Source: Candidatus Gastranaerophilales bacterium (GTDB lineage Bacteria; Cyanobacteriota; Vampirovibrionia; Gastranaerophilales; Gastranaerophilaceae). Taken from it: 64,000 nucleotides of DNA. Shown here one piece after another: positions 1 to 9,435 of this stretch. The translations under genes were made by a program, and so were the position numbers. Numbering within the stretch: position 1 is the stretch's first letter; the number at the start of each line of letters is the position of its first letter. The stretch is from positions 248,001 through 312,000 of the forward strand of contig CALUPV010000002.1 in the NCBI GenBank assembly GCA_944322745.1. Direction: 5' to 3'. Under the pieces are notes generated by a model. The model was given only the letters and a program-made list of their open reading frames with translations, was not told where the DNA came from and made no database searches.

Positions 1-710
1 ATTTCACTTGCTCCGATTGCCGCCCTGTGCCTTGTTCCATATCTCCAACTGAGTTTAGGATCTTCTGTCAATGGTAATAATACACCGGCTGCTAATATTT
101 TATCTTTATGTATTACCATTGCTCCATCGTGCAGCGGGGTATTGGGAAAAAATATAGTTAAAATTAATTCAGTTGAGATATCAGCATTAATGGTTGTTCC
201 TACTTCATTATAAAAAGATTTATCTTGTTCTTTTTGAACAACAATAAGAGCTCCTCTTTTTACTCTACTGCAATACTTTACAGCTTCTGTAATTTCTTTT
301 ATTACATTTGTTTGTTTCTCATTATTATCTTTCCTGAATGAGAAAAAATTTTTTGCAACAAACTTTGTTTGTCCCAAATGTACCAGTAGTTTCCTTAATT
401 CTGGCTGGAATACAATTACCAAAGAAAGCAAAATACCGGTTAATAGATATTGCGCTATTTGACCTAAAATTTGAAATTCTAATGCTATAAGTATTGCACT
501 GAATATCCACGCTGCAATTATGAAAAAAAGTATACCTCTTACAAGTTTTTCTGCTTGTGTATTTTTTATAAATTTCATGTATATATATGAAATTATTAGA
601 ACTACTATAAGAATCTGAATGAAGTCTTTAAACGTAAAAGTTGTAGCCTTACCGATTATTTCGCTGCTGTTTAAAAAGTCACTATATAATTTCAATATTC
701 GCTCAAGCAT
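1..710 (-). CDS. cdaA: Diadenylate cyclase CdaA/DacA, 3' end cut by window edge
   Basis: Makes the second messenger c-di-AMP from two ATP at the inner membrane. Reading from the ATG at 710 gives 236 residues with no stop before base 1. The N-terminal ~100 residues hold about three membrane segments. The DAC domain follows and ends in the two diagnostic motifs, DGAMVI and GTRHRAAIG, which bind ATP/metal in this family. It starts 7 bases after the lysA stop, so the two are probably co-transcribed. In many bacteria cdaA is followed by cdaR and glmM, which would lie off the left edge. The identification is firm; only the C-terminal tail is missing. Confidence 0.93.
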   Translation of the reverse strand, partial: MLERILKLYSDFLNSSEIIGKATTFTFKDFIQILIVVLIISYIYMKFIKNTQAEKLVRGILFFIIAAWIFSAILIALEFQILGQIAQYLLTGILLSLVIVFQPELRKLLVHLGQTKFVAKNFFSFRKDNNEKQTNVIKEITEAVKYCSRVKRGALIVVQKEQDKSFYNEVGTTINADISTELILTIFFPNTPLHDGAMVIHKDKILAAGVLLPLTEDPKLSWRYGTRHRAAIGASE

Positions 711-717
711 TAATTAC

Positions 718-2043
718 CTAATTCAGCCTTTCAGGAACAACATCAGATTCACATAATTGCTCATATGTTTGTCTATTTATTATGATATCAGATTTTCCAT
801 TATTTACAAGTACTGCAGCTGCTTTTAAAACCCTGTTGTAATTGCTTGACATCGAATATCCGTATGCTCCTGTTGTGTAAAAACATATAGTATCCCCTTC
901 TTCTATTTCAGGAAGCATAATGTTCTTAGCAAGAATATCTCCTGATTCACAGTGTTTACCGGCAATTGTTACTTCTTCATCAGCAATACCATTTGGATTG
1001 TTTGCAATTTCGACTGTATATTTTGCTTGATATAAGCTTGGTCTTGCATTGTCAGACATACCGCCATCTACTGCTTGGTATTTCTTTCCGTTCGGAACTT
1101 TTTTTGAACTTCCGGCTGTATATAATGTTATTCCTGCTGTACCTACAATGCTTCTTCCCGGTTCAATGTAGACTATTGGTTCTTCTATTTCATATTTTTT
1201 TGAATGTTCTTTTATTGAAGAAATTATTGTTTCGGCTATTTCATATACAGAAATTGGGGAATCGTTTTGTGTATATTTAATTCCAAGTCCGCCGCCAAGA
1301 TTAATGGTGTGTAAATATATGTTATATTTGTCTTTTATTCTTTTTATTTCTTTAAATATTACTCCGACTTCATCAAAATATACTCGTTTCTCAAATATTT
1401 GAGATCCGATATGAGCGTGTAAACCTATTAAGCTTAAATTAGTATATTCTTCTTTTATTAATTCAATTGCTTCATCAATTTGTGTTAAGTCAAATCCGAA
1501 TTTCGAGTCTAGATGTCCTGTCTGTATATATTCATGTGTATGGCATTCTATTCCCGGGGTAATTCTAAGTAATATATTTATCTTTTTGTTATGTGATTTT
1601 GCGATATCATTGAGTAGTGCAAGTTCAAAAAAATTATCAACTGATATTGTTTCTATTCCGCATTCAAGCGCATAATTTAATTCATCATATGATTTATTAT
1701 TTCCGTTAAATAGGGTTTTTGACATTTCAAAACCGGAACTTTTTGCTGTATAAATTTCGCCACCGGAACATAAATCAAGACCAAAGCCTTCTTGTTGCAT
1801 GATTTTACAAATGGCTTTTGTCATAAATGCTTTTGCTGCGAACATCATTTTTATATTCGGATATTTTTCAAATGCTTTTTTATAGCTTTGTGTCATTGAA
1901 CGTATTGTTGCTTCGTCAAATACATAAAGAGGTGTGTTATATTTATTTGCTAATTCAACTAAATCACATCCTCCAATTTCTATATTACCTTTTTCATTAA
2001 TTTTTGTTGTTATTGGTTTAATGTTTTGGTTTGCGGTTTTCAT
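718..2043 (-). CDS. lysA: Diaminopimelate decarboxylase LysA
   Basis: Last step of lysine synthesis, converting meso-diaminopimelate to L-lysine with PLP. The 441-residue length is normal. Visible family motifs are FAAKA near residue 70 (PLP lysine), HIGSQI, the glycine-rich INLGGGLGI, YIEPGRSIV, the GGMSDNARP substrate loop, and CESGD with the later GAYGYSMSSNYN. A Shine-Dalgarno AAGGAG lies just upstream of the ATG at 2043. It leads an apparent operon with cdaA. With dapB at 12125 it shows the DAP/lysine route is present. Confidence 0.96.
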   Translation of the reverse strand: MKTANQNIKPITTKINEKGNIEIGGCDLVELANKYNTPLYVFDEATIRSMTQSYKKAFEKYPNIKMMFAAKAFMTKAICKIMQQEGFGLDLCSGGEIYTAKSSGFEMSKTLFNGNNKSYDELNYALECGIETISVDNFFELALLNDIAKSHNKKINILLRITPGIECHTHEYIQTGHLDSKFGFDLTQIDEAIELIKEEYTNLSLIGLHAHIGSQIFEKRVYFDEVGVIFKEIKRIKDKYNIYLHTINLGGGLGIKYTQNDSPISVYEIAETIISSIKEHSKKYEIEEPIVYIEPGRSIVGTAGITLYTAGSSKKVPNGKKYQAVDGGMSDNARPSLYQAKYTVEIANNPNGIADEEVTIAGKHCESGDILAKNIMLPEIEEGDTICFYTTGAYGYSMSSNYNRVLKAAAVLVNNGKSDIIINRQTYEQLCESDVVPERLN

Positions 2044-2091
2044 ATTATCTCCTTGTTAATCTCAGGATAATTTTATCATAAAGATTTTATC

Positions 2092-2119
2092 TTGATAAAA
2101 GTCATTAATGTATTATTAT
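2092..2119 (+). promoter_or_regulatory. Sigma-70 promoter of the 2127 gene, apparently leaderless
   Basis: TTGATA at 2092-2097, 16-base spacer, TATTAT at 2114-2119, then exactly 7 bases to the ATG at 2127. Transcription would start at or next to the A of the start codon. No Shine-Dalgarno sequence is present in the preceding 20 bases. Confidence 0.6.
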
Positions 2120-2126
2120 ATTAATT

Positions 2127-2690
2127 ATGAGAAAAATCTTATTATTTTTAACTTTATTTTTGTTTTTATCAATGAATGCTTTTGCATCTGAATTGGATTA
2201 TGATTCTTTGTATGATGCGGCTATGCCTTTTGAGTCAAGATTATATAATGATATAGATCCTTTTGAAGATGAAGATTCTATAAGATATGCTTGGTCTCCA
2301 TATCCTTTATTTAGAACATCTGCTTTTTTGTATTTTAAGGAATATACAATTGAACCGGGATATTATTCTATTGTCCCGAGAACTTTGCAAGGAAAAGATT
2401 ATATTTTATTTAAACAAAACGGTAAAGTTCAATTTATTATTCCTGTTGCAAAAAAAGAAAAAACACCTTTAAATTTTTATGAAGCAAATACTCCTAAAAT
2501 AAAAAAAACAAAATGGCAAAAATTTACTTCTGCTGTTAGAGAAAAGTTCTATAATACAGCAAAAGATTCTATGAGGTCGACTCCGCCAAGTTCTGTTGTT
2601 AATGTTGAAGTTGAGGTAAAATATATTATATTGACTTTATATTATGGCGAAAATAAGTATATTGCTTTATTCAAAAGAAGTCCTTATTGA
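2127..2690 (+). CDS. Small secreted or periplasmic protein, unknown
   Basis: 187 residues beginning with a clear Sec signal peptide (two basic residues, a hydrophobic core and a cleavage-like NAFA-S site near residue 21). The mature part starts with an acidic, tyrosine-rich stretch and then a segment that looks beta-rich; residues ~110-140 are basic. I recognise no domain. The start fits a leaderless mRNA: a good promoter ends 7 bases before the ATG. It is divergent from lysA and its 3' end overlaps the zinc-ribbon gene on the other strand by 7 bases. Function unknown. Confidence 0.7.
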   Translation: MRKILLFLTLFLFLSMNAFASELDYDSLYDAAMPFESRLYNDIDPFEDEDSIRYAWSPYPLFRTSAFLYFKEYTIEPGYYSIVPRTLQGKDYILFKQNGKVQFIIPVAKKEKTPLNFYEANTPKIKKTKWQKFTSAVREKFYNTAKDSMRSTPPSSVVNVEVEVKYIILTLYYGENKYIALFKRSPY

Positions 2691-2914
2691 TATTTGAAAA
2701 AGTTTTTGTTTTTTTCTAATCTTTTTTTTGTAACAACATATCCGCATTTTGAACAAGCAAATATATTCCCTGTTGAATCAATAGGCATAAAATTGTGTTT
2801 ACAGGTCAATATATCTTCAAGTTCTTCATTTTGAACGTTTGTAGTGTATGAATAATTTTTTTCTTGTTTCCTAAATTTTAAATATGTTTTAATAATTTTT
2901 TCAATTATGTACAT
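2684..2914 (-). CDS. Small zinc-ribbon-like protein
   Basis: 76 residues. The C-terminal half carries a probable metal site: a CKH motif near residue 38, then CSKCGYVV near residue 55, matching the CxxCG knuckle of zinc ribbons. The N-terminal ~20 residues are basic and amphipathic. Its ATG lies one base after the stop of the upstream prenyltransferase gene, so the two form an operon. Zinc binding is inferred from cysteine spacing only; no function can be assigned. Confidence 0.6.
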   Translation of the reverse strand: MYIIEKIIKTYLKFRKQEKNYSYTTNVQNEELEDILTCKHNFMPIDSTGNIFACSKCGYVVTKKRLEKNKNFFKYQ

Positions 2915-2915
2915 T

Positions 2916-3905
2916 CTATAAAATCTTACTTAATACCACTGCTATACATATTAACAATGTAAAAATAGAAAGCAAGTTTCTTACAATTAGAAATTTAATT
3001 AGAAAATTACGTTGCTCTCGAGTAACATTATGCTTTATTTTTGTATTGCCCATAAAAAAGTTTGTTTTTACTTCTTCTTGGGGGTTGTTTATGTGAATGA
3101 CCATTGTTTTGTATAACATAATTGCAGTAGGTAAACTGAGCAATGTTATAAGAAAATAAGGACTTAATTCTTTTATAAATACAGAGAGTATTATGTTTAT
3201 ATATGCTAATGAAATAATAAATATTAATAATAGAAAAGCGTTTCTTTCTGTTTTACATAATCTGCATAGTGTTATCTTTCTGTTCTCTTCATCATACTTG
3301 AAGTCCAAAAGCATATGATTGTGCAGTACCGCAACTGACAATAGTCCTGTAGAAAATGATATTAAGAGTATTTCTAATGAATAAAATCCGCACATTGTAT
3401 AAAATACTCCTAAATATAGCAAAGGAGAAAAAATGATTGCGACAATTAATTCTCCTAATCCTAAACACCCCAGTAATGGATATAATATACAAAGAATTGC
3501 AGAAGGAACGATTATGTATAGTAAATCTTTACCATATAAGCTTATAAAAAAAATTGCAATTATTAATGAAATAGAGAATAAAAGGAAAGAAACAGAATAG
3601 TATTGTTTTAAATTCAGTTTTCCTTCCAAAATACAAGCACATTTCCCTTCTTGAAAATTGATTTCTTTTTTTAGTCCTTTTTCTATTTGTTTTATTTCTC
3701 TTGTATAATCAATTGCATCATCAAAAAGATTTGTTGCTAGATGTAATGTTATTATCCCAATAAGGGAAATGATTCCGTAAAAAACATTTCCTTTCTGAAA
3801 CAGACCAAAAAGAAAAGGAACAAACCAAGACATTATTGAAATCGGAAGAGAATATGCTCTTAATGCAAGCAGCCAAACATTAAATATTTGAAAAAAAGAA
3901 TGCAT
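2916..3905 (-). CDS. UbiA-family polyprenyltransferase (MenA-like)
   Basis: Integral membrane prenyltransferase that joins an isoprenoid chain to an aromatic or other acceptor. About eight membrane segments are visible. The two aspartate-rich sites of the family are present: NLFDDAIDY (NxxxDxxxD type) and, later, LDFKYDEENRK. I place the start at the ATG 3905 (protein starting MHSFFQIF); an in-frame TTG at 3917 is the longer alternative. The arrangement resembles MenA (dihydroxynaphthoate prenylation), but no other quinone gene is in the window, so the acceptor is uncertain. Confidence 0.8.
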   Translation of the reverse strand: MHSFFQIFNVWLLALRAYSLPISIMSWFVPFLFGLFQKGNVFYGIISLIGIITLHLATNLFDDAIDYTREIKQIEKGLKKEINFQEGKCACILEGKLNLKQYYSVSFLLFSISLIIAIFFISLYGKDLLYIIVPSAILCILYPLLGCLGLGELIVAIIFSPLLYLGVFYTMCGFYSLEILLISFSTGLLSVAVLHNHMLLDFKYDEENRKITLCRLCKTERNAFLLLIFIISLAYINIILSVFIKELSPYFLITLLSLPTAIMLYKTMVIHINNPQEEVKTNFFMGNTKIKHNVTREQRNFLIKFLIVRNLLSIFTLLICIAVVLSKIL

Positions 3906-4248
3906 AAAAATGCCCAATCTTCACCAATATACTATAAGCATAACCCAAAAATAGAAAAAAAATATTAAATTTTGTTACAAAATAAAATCACTTATTTCTG
4001 AATGAAACTATAATAAAAAAAAACAATCAACTAGCCGAGGTTTAAATTTACAAAAAAATGTGTAACTTTCAAAAAAAATATGATATAATAATAAAACCAA
4101 GAACGATAAAGTGTTAATTGTACATTTTATTTGTTTTAAATAAATATTAATATTTTGTAAACAAGATATTAAAAAAGGCAATAAATTTAAATTATATTTT
4201 TTTATATATAAGTGATGGTAAGTAAGTAAATTTTTTGTCGGAGGAAGA
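3906..4248. other. Long AT-rich intergenic region between divergent genes
   Basis: About 340 bases with no supported gene. It carries the promoters of the prenyltransferase (a TATAGT-like -10 near 3933-3938 on the minus strand) and of the HEAT gene. Candidate plus-strand -10 hexamers are TATAAT near 4084 and a TATATA stretch near 4211. A good Shine-Dalgarno GGAGG at 4242-4246 precedes the HEAT start. I see no hairpin or riboswitch-like block. Confidence 0.4.
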
Positions 4249-5097
4249 ATGACAATAAGTGTGAACTCTAGAAAGAAACAGGCTAAAAAGTCTTTTGATG
4301 AATTATTGAATGATTTAAGAACAAGTAATTCTGAAAAAGTTAGATATAATGCAGCAAGAGTACTTGGAGAAATGGGTGATGCAAATGCTGTAGAACCATT
4401 AATTGATGTATTGAAAAATGACAGAAACGGTTCTGTTCGTTTATATGCAGCAAGAGCTTTAGGTGAACTTGGTGAAGTTTCTGCTACTATTCCATTAATT
4501 GAATCTTTACGAGAAGATCGAAATGTTGATGTTCGTGTTCGTGCAGCTCGTGCACTTGGTCGTTTAGGCGGTCGAGAAGTTGTTGAACCGTTGGTTGAAG
4601 CTTTAAATGATGAAAACCCTCAAGTTTGTATTACTGCTACTGATGCGTTGATTGAAATTGGTGATGTTGCTACTGACTCTTTAATTGAGTCTTTAGATAG
4701 CGAAAAAGTTAATGTAAGATGTGATGCAACTCGTGCATTAGGCGAAATTGGTAACCCAAAAGCTGTAGACTATATTATAAAAATGCTTAAAGATGAATGG
4801 GTTAATGTTAGAATTTATGCTGTGACTTCTTTAGGAAAATTAAATGATACAAAAGCAGTTCCTTCTTTAATAGAAGTTATGCAAAATGAAAAAGAAAATG
4901 ATTTAGTTAGAGCCGGTGCTGCTGCCGCTTTAGGTGTTCTTCGTGATCAAAGAGCTTTACTTCCTCTAAGAGAACTTATTGTTAAAGCTGAAGAACTCGG
5001 TGAATTAGAAGATACTGCTCTTAAGTCATTTAAGAAAATAATGGCTGCTAATTGGAAGCCTGTTAATGAAGGTCAAGCTAAAAAAATTAATGCTTAA
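4249..5097 (+). CDS. HEAT-repeat protein (PBS-lyase-type repeats)
   Basis: 282 residues made almost wholly of about seven HEAT-like repeats of ~31 residues. The recurring core is VRxxAARALGELG followed by a pair of helices containing AVxPLIxxL. No signal peptide or catalytic motif is present, so it is probably a cytosolic binding or scaffold protein. Such repeats occur in cyanobacterial phycobilin lyases, but nothing here points to pigment metabolism; the resemblance is to the repeat only. It is preceded by a strong Shine-Dalgarno sequence and a long leader, and followed by a strong terminator, so it is a single-gene unit, perhaps highly expressed. Confidence 0.85.
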   Translation: MTISVNSRKKQAKKSFDELLNDLRTSNSEKVRYNAARVLGEMGDANAVEPLIDVLKNDRNGSVRLYAARALGELGEVSATIPLIESLREDRNVDVRVRAARALGRLGGREVVEPLVEALNDENPQVCITATDALIEIGDVATDSLIESLDSEKVNVRCDATRALGEIGNPKAVDYIIKMLKDEWVNVRIYAVTSLGKLNDTKAVPSLIEVMQNEKENDLVRAGAAAALGVLRDQRALLPLRELIVKAEELGELEDTALKSFKKIMAANWKPVNEGQAKKINA

Positions 5098-5104
5098 ATA
5101 TTTC

Positions 5105-5132
5105 AAAAAATGCCCCAGATGGGGCATTTTTT
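5105..5132 (+). terminator. Rho-independent terminator after the HEAT gene
   Basis: A6 then TGCCCC, loop AGAT, GGGGCA, then T6. A perfect GC-rich stem 8 bases after the HEAT stop codon. Confidence 0.9.
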
Positions 5133-5199
5133 ATTGCTTATTTTTTGACATAAAGTTGTGTTTTATTTAGAATTATTATATGTAGATAGGGATTTATAT

Positions 5200-5922
5200 A
5201 TGAAAATAAGAGCAGAGAACCTTGTAAAAACTTATAACGACAGAACTGTTGTTAATGATATTTCTATAGAGGTTAATAAAGGCGAGGTTGTTGGTCTTCT
5301 TGGACCGAATGGTGCAGGTAAAACTACTACCTTTTATATGGTTGTTGGTTTGGTTAGGCCAAATTCCGGTAAAATTTATATTGATGATATAGATTTAACT
5401 AATTTAACTATGGATAAGCGCGCAAAACATGGTATTGGTTATTTGCCTCAAGAAGCATCAATTTTTAGAAAACTCTCTGTTGAAGATAATATTAAACTTG
5501 TTCTTGAACTAAATGATAAGTTAGATGCAAAGCAAAAAAAAGAGAAATTGGAAGAATTGCTGGAAGAATTTAGTATAAAAAAATTACGTGATACTTCTGC
5601 TGTTTCTTTATCAGGAGGAGAAAGAAGACGTGTTGAAATAGCAAGAGCATTAGCTGCAAGTCCAGAATTTATTCTTTTAGATGAACCTTTTGCCGGTATT
5701 GACCCTATTGCGATTGGTGAAATTAAAGATAATATAAAAATTCTTTCAAATAGAGGGCTTGGTGTTTTAATTACAGACCATAATCCTAAAGCTACCTTAT
5801 CTATTACTGACAGAGCTTATGTTATTTTTGACGGTAAGATTAAAATACAAGGTACCCGTGATGAAATTGCGAATGATTCCATCGCTAAACAATTTTATCT
5901 TGGAAAGGATTTTTCACTTTAA
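5200..5922 (+). CDS. lptB: LPS export ABC transporter ATPase LptB
   Basis: Cytosolic ATPase that powers extraction of lipopolysaccharide from the inner membrane. It has Walker A GPNGAGKTT (residues 35-43), the Q-loop YLPQEASIFRKLSVEDN characteristic of LptB, the signature LSGGERRRVEIARALA, Walker B FILLDEPFAGIDP and an H-loop ITDHN. I choose the ATG at 5200, which begins the conserved MKIRAENL; an in-frame GTG at 5158 would add 14 residues with no homologous counterpart. It overlaps the following permease start by one base (TAATG), showing translational coupling. Confidence 0.94.
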   Translation: MKIRAENLVKTYNDRTVVNDISIEVNKGEVVGLLGPNGAGKTTTFYMVVGLVRPNSGKIYIDDIDLTNLTMDKRAKHGIGYLPQEASIFRKLSVEDNIKLVLELNDKLDAKQKKEKLEELLEEFSIKKLRDTSAVSLSGGERRRVEIARALAASPEFILLDEPFAGIDPIAIGEIKDNIKILSNRGLGVLITDHNPKATLSITDRAYVIFDGKIKIQGTRDEIANDSIAKQFYLGKDFSL

Positions 5923-7025
5923 TGAAAATAAAATTGTTAGATAAATATATTTTTTCTCAAGTCTTTTTTGCTTGCTTTGGTTGTATCTTTATTTTTATGA
6001 TTGTATGGATAATGCCTGAAATCTTTCTAAAAACAGTACAAAAAGCAATTAGTGGTATATATACTATTGAAATGGCTGTTTCTATTCTTATATTTGAATT
6101 GCCAAAAGTATTAAATATTGCACTTCCTGTTGGAATGCTATTAGGTACTCTGCTTACTTTTGATAAGTTGAGCAAAGATTGTGAAATTACGGTTATGAGA
6201 GGCTCCGGTTTCCCCTTTTTTAGAATTATTTCATCCGTTATTTTAATAAGTATTTTTGCCATGTGCTTTACATTTATTATTGCTGCAAAATATTTGCCGT
6301 ATTCAGCTTGTAAATTGCGAGATATAAAGGGTGAAAATAGAGTTTCTCAATTTGTATTTCCTGTAAAAAACAAAGACGATTCAATGAATAAAATATTAAT
6401 TATTTCAAATTTTGATAATAATAACATTCGGGATGTTATTGTATTGAATTTTTATCAGAAAAATCAAAAAGGTTCAAGTTTACTTTCAAGTATTTTAGTT
6501 TCTGATTTTGTAAAATATAATCACAAAGATTGGACTTTAAATGTTGCAAAAAAATACAAAATATCAGAAGAAGGTATATTTAAAGAGATAGGTACTGTTA
6601 AGAATTTAAAAGTATTATCAGATGAAAGTGCTGAAAATGCTTATAAATTAATGAAGTATTCTATATATAGAGACAGAGAACTTACTAACCAACAAATATC
6701 AGAATATATTAAGCTTTTAAAACAAGAAAGAATGGATGATGAATATAGATTTATGTTAAATAAATATATTCAGCGTTTTGTTCATTCCTTTATGTGTATT
6801 TTATTTGCTATTTTGGGTTGTTTGTTAGGTTTTTCAAAGCCAAGAGAACAAAAATTTATTGGTATGTTAATTGCTGTAGGTATAATTTTCGCATATTACA
6901 TTACCATTCCGTTTTTTGATCTACTTGCCGAAAAAGCAGTTCTTTCACCTTGGGTTACTGCAATGATTGCTCCTACCGTTTCTATAGTGCTAATTTTAAT
7001 TTTAAAAAGAGTAAAGGATTTATGA
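5922..7025 (+). CDS. LptF/LptG-family LPS export permease
   Basis: 367-residue YjgP/YjgQ-family membrane protein, the transmembrane half of the LPS extractor that works with LptB. It has membrane helices at both ends (about residues 10-110 and 280-365) around a large soluble periplasmic domain, the usual family plan. The segment SKDCEITVMRGSG matches the coupling region that contacts LptB. Only one permease gene is next to lptB, and I cannot tell LptF from LptG by eye. A partner gene, if any, is elsewhere. It shares an ATGA overlap with the next gene. Confidence 0.9.
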   Translation: MKIKLLDKYIFSQVFFACFGCIFIFMIVWIMPEIFLKTVQKAISGIYTIEMAVSILIFELPKVLNIALPVGMLLGTLLTFDKLSKDCEITVMRGSGFPFFRIISSVILISIFAMCFTFIIAAKYLPYSACKLRDIKGENRVSQFVFPVKNKDDSMNKILIISNFDNNNIRDVIVLNFYQKNQKGSSLLSSILVSDFVKYNHKDWTLNVAKKYKISEEGIFKEIGTVKNLKVLSDESAENAYKLMKYSIYRDRELTNQQISEYIKLLKQERMDDEYRFMLNKYIQRFVHSFMCILFAILGCLLGFSKPREQKFIGMLIAVGIIFAYYITIPFFDLLAEKAVLSPWVTAMIAPTVSIVLILILKRVKDL

Positions 7026-7834
7026 TGTTTAATAAGAAAATTTTAGCCTTTTTACTTTTTGTTTATATGGTTATCTCTCCTGTTGTTGCATTTGCTTCTT
7101 GTCCGTATAAAATTGTGCAAGATCCCAAAGGTGTATATGTAATTGAAGCAAATCCGGCTAAGTCAAGGGCAAAATTACAGCCTGTTATTGTTTCCGAGCT
7201 TGAAACAAATAATGATGTTTATAAAAGATTACATCCAAGATTTATTGTAAATGCAGGTTTTTTTGATCCAAAAAATCAGAAAACGGTTTCATATGTTGTT
7301 ATAGACGGTGAGGTTATTTTAGATCCGAAACAAAATGAAAATCTAATGAATAATGTTGCATTGAAACCATATATTGATAAAATATTAAATCGTTCTGAGT
7401 TTAGAATCTTAGAGGATGATAAGGGGAAAATAACATATGATATTGCACATCACAATGATGCTGTTAAAGAAGGTTACAAACTAAAACATTCAATTCAAGC
7501 CGGTCCTATGTTAGTTCCTGAGTTAAAATTAGAAGAAGAATTTTTTATTTTAAAAAGAGATGGTAAGATAATTAGTGAGTCAGCTTCTTCTTTACATAAA
7601 TATGCTCGTACTGCAATTGGAATTAAAGAAAATAAAGTGTATATAATTATTGCAACTAACGATGAGCCAATGACTTTAGAAGAAGTTGCTAATTTTGCAC
7701 GTAGTCTTGGACTAGAAAAAGCAATGGCTTTTGATGGTGGCGGTTCTACTTCGTTTGATTCTCAAGAATTACATATAATTTCAGAAAAGGATAATCAAGC
7801 CAGAAAACTGAAATCATTCCTTATGTTAAAGTGA
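7022..7834 (+). CDS. Secreted phosphodiester glycosidase-domain (NAGPA) protein
   Basis: About 270 residues with a signal peptide ending near VVAFA, then a NAGPA domain. Recognisable parts are [26 protein letters not shown], a [17 protein letters not shown] helix, and the active-site-like [10 protein letters not shown] near the C-terminus. Family members act on sugar-phosphodiester linkages outside the cytoplasm, so a role in envelope polysaccharide turnover is plausible. The start is the ATG at 7022 (or 7025), overlapping the permease stop; a longer upstream start would lie within the permease gene and lack a signal peptide at the front. It ends 9 bases into convergent aroQ. Confidence 0.85.
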   Translation: MMFNKKILAFLLFVYMVISPVVAFASCPYKIVQDPKGVYVIEANPAKSRAKLQPVIVSELETNNDVYKRLHPRFIVNAGFFDPKNQKTVSYVVIDGEVILDPKQNENLMNNVALKPYIDKILNRSEFRILEDDKGKITYDIAHHNDAVKEGYKLKHSIQAGPMLVPELKLEEEFFILKRDGKIISESASSLHKYARTAIGIKENKVYIIIATNDEPMTLEEVANFARSLGLEKAMAFDGGGSTSFDSQELHIISEKDNQARKLKSFLMLK

Positions 7835-8263
7835 TTTCAAATAATCATATATTGCTATTAATCCAAGTTTATAGCTGTTAGCTCCGAATCCTGTAATTTG
7901 ACCAATACAGGCAGGTGCTGTTAGGGATGTTTTTCTGAATTCTTCTCTTGTATGAATATTTGATATGTGAATTTCAACAGTTGGAATTGATACTGCTAAA
8001 ATAGCATCTCTTATAGCAACGCTTGTATGTGTATATGCTGCCGGATTCATAACTATACCATCAAATATTTTCTTTGCTTCTTGAATTTTGGTTACTATTT
8101 CGCCTTCAATGTTGCTTTGATAGAACTCTATATCTATATTAAGTTTTTTTGCTTCTTCCGTTATGAAAGTTTCAATATCTTGTAATGTTTGATTTCCATA
8201 TTTATCTGGTTCTCTTGTTCCTAACAAATTTAAATTCGGTCCATTCAAAAATAATATTTTCAT
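7826..8263 (-). CDS. aroQ: Type II 3-dehydroquinate dehydratase AroQ
   Basis: Third step of the shikimate pathway, 3-dehydroquinate to 3-dehydroshikimate. At 145 residues it is the standard length. Motifs are [17 protein letters not shown] (with the catalytic tyrosine), [24 protein letters not shown] and [15 protein letters not shown] (catalytic histidine region). It is the last gene of manC-dxr-aroQ and overlaps dxr by 4 bases (ATGA). Confidence 0.96.
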   Translation of the reverse strand: MKILFLNGPNLNLLGTREPDKYGNQTLQDIETFITEEAKKLNIDIEFYQSNIEGEIVTKIQEAKKIFDGIVMNPAAYTHTSVAIRDAILAVSIPTVEIHISNIHTREEFRKTSLTAPACIGQITGFGANSYKLGLIAIYDYLKSL

Positions 8264-9435
8264 TGATTTTCCTCATATTTTTTAATTAATTTTTTTGTTA
8301 ACTCTCTTACTTTTTCGTCTTCTATTAATATTTGATTAAGTGTTGGATTAGAAATTGATTTATAATCATCAAAAACTGATCTTGTAATTTTATATATATC
8401 TAAATATTTTATTTTATTTTCTAAGAATGCAAAAACTGCTTCTTCATTTGCCGCATTCATACAGATAGGATATGTACCTCCCAGTTTACCTGCTTTAAAA
8501 GCAAGTGATAATGAAGGAAATTTTTCATAATCAGGTTCATAGAATTCCAGTTTTCCTGCCTTTATAAAGTCAAAGCTTTCTGTTTCTATTCCTTCAATTC
8601 TGTTGGGATAAGTTAGGGCATATTGTATTGGAATATGCATGCTGGGTATACCTATTTGTGCAATTATACTTCCATCAATAAATTCTACCGCACTATGTAC
8701 ATAACTCTGCGGATGTATTACAATTTTTATATTTTCGTAATCAATGTTAAAAAGATGATGGGCTTCTATTACTTCAAGTCCTTTATTCATTAATGTTGCT
8801 GAGTCTACAGTGATTTTTTTTCCCATATTCCATCTTGGATGTGCTAATGTTTTATCTAAATTCGCATTTGCTAATTCGTTTTGTGTTGAAGTGCGGAATG
8901 GACCACCAGATGCGGTTATAATTAAGTTTTTTACACTTTTATTTCCGTTAATACATTGAAATATTGCGGAATGTTCACTATCTACAGGTAATATTTTAAC
9001 GTTATTTTCTCTTGCTAATTTCATTACTATATCACCGGCCATGACTAATGTTTCTTTATTTGCAAGTGCTATATTTTTCTTTTTCTTTATTGCTTCTATT
9101 GTCGGATTTAGTCCAATTTTACCGGATACTGCAACTAATAATGTATCTACCTCATCTAATGTTGCCAGTTCGATTAGACCTTCATCCCCATATAATATTT
9201 TTATTTTAGGAAATTCTTTTTGTAATTCAATTGTATCAGTTTCATTCTTTACTGATACATATTTAGGTGAGTATTTTTTCATTTGTTTTTTTAATAATTG
9301 AATATTGTTTCCTGCAGAGAATGCAATAATCTCAAATTTGTCAGGAAGTTTGTCTATAACTTCTAAAGATTGTGTTCCAATTGAACCTGTTGAACCTAAA
9401 ATTGCAATTTTTTTTCTCATTTTATGCTCTGCCAT
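8260..9435 (-). CDS. dxr: 1-deoxy-D-xylulose 5-phosphate reductoisomerase (Dxr/IspC)
   Basis: Commits DXP to the MEP isoprenoid pathway using NADPH. It has the N-terminal NADPH loop [24 protein letters not shown], the metal/substrate region [42 protein letters not shown] in parts, and HPQSYVHS. Length ~390 residues is usual. The start may be 9435 (MAEHK) or the ATG at 9420 ([10 protein letters not shown]); the latter abuts the manC stop and fits the family better. Isoprenoids made here would feed the UbiA-type enzyme at 2916 and MiaB-type tRNA modification. Confidence 0.95.
   Translation of the reverse strand: MAEHKMRKKIAILGSTGSIGTQSLEVIDKLPDKFEIIAFSAGNNIQLLKKQMKKYSPKYVSVKNETDTIELQKEFPKIKILYGDEGLIELATLDEVDTLLVAVSGKIGLNPTIEAIKKKKNIALANKETLVMAGDIVMKLARENNVKILPVDSEHSAIFQCINGNKSVKNLIITASGGPFRTSTQNELANANLDKTLAHPRWNMGKKITVDSATLMNKGLEVIEAHHLFNIDYENIKIVIHPQSYVHSAVEFIDGSIIAQIGIPSMHIPIQYALTYPNRIEGIETESFDFIKAGKLEFYEPDYEKFPSLSLAFKAGKLGGTYPICMNAANEEAVFAFLENKIKYLDIYKITRSVFDDYKSISNPTLNQILIEDEKVRELTKKLIKKYEENQ

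Noticed and set aside
325-510. Short minus-strand open frame inside the left-edge gene
   Set aside because: It lies in another frame of cdaA, whose DAC motifs are intact across this stretch.
966-1280. Plus-strand open frame, 104 codons
   Set aside because: Leucine/isoleucine-rich antisense shadow of lysA, no Shine-Dalgarno and no recognisable motif.
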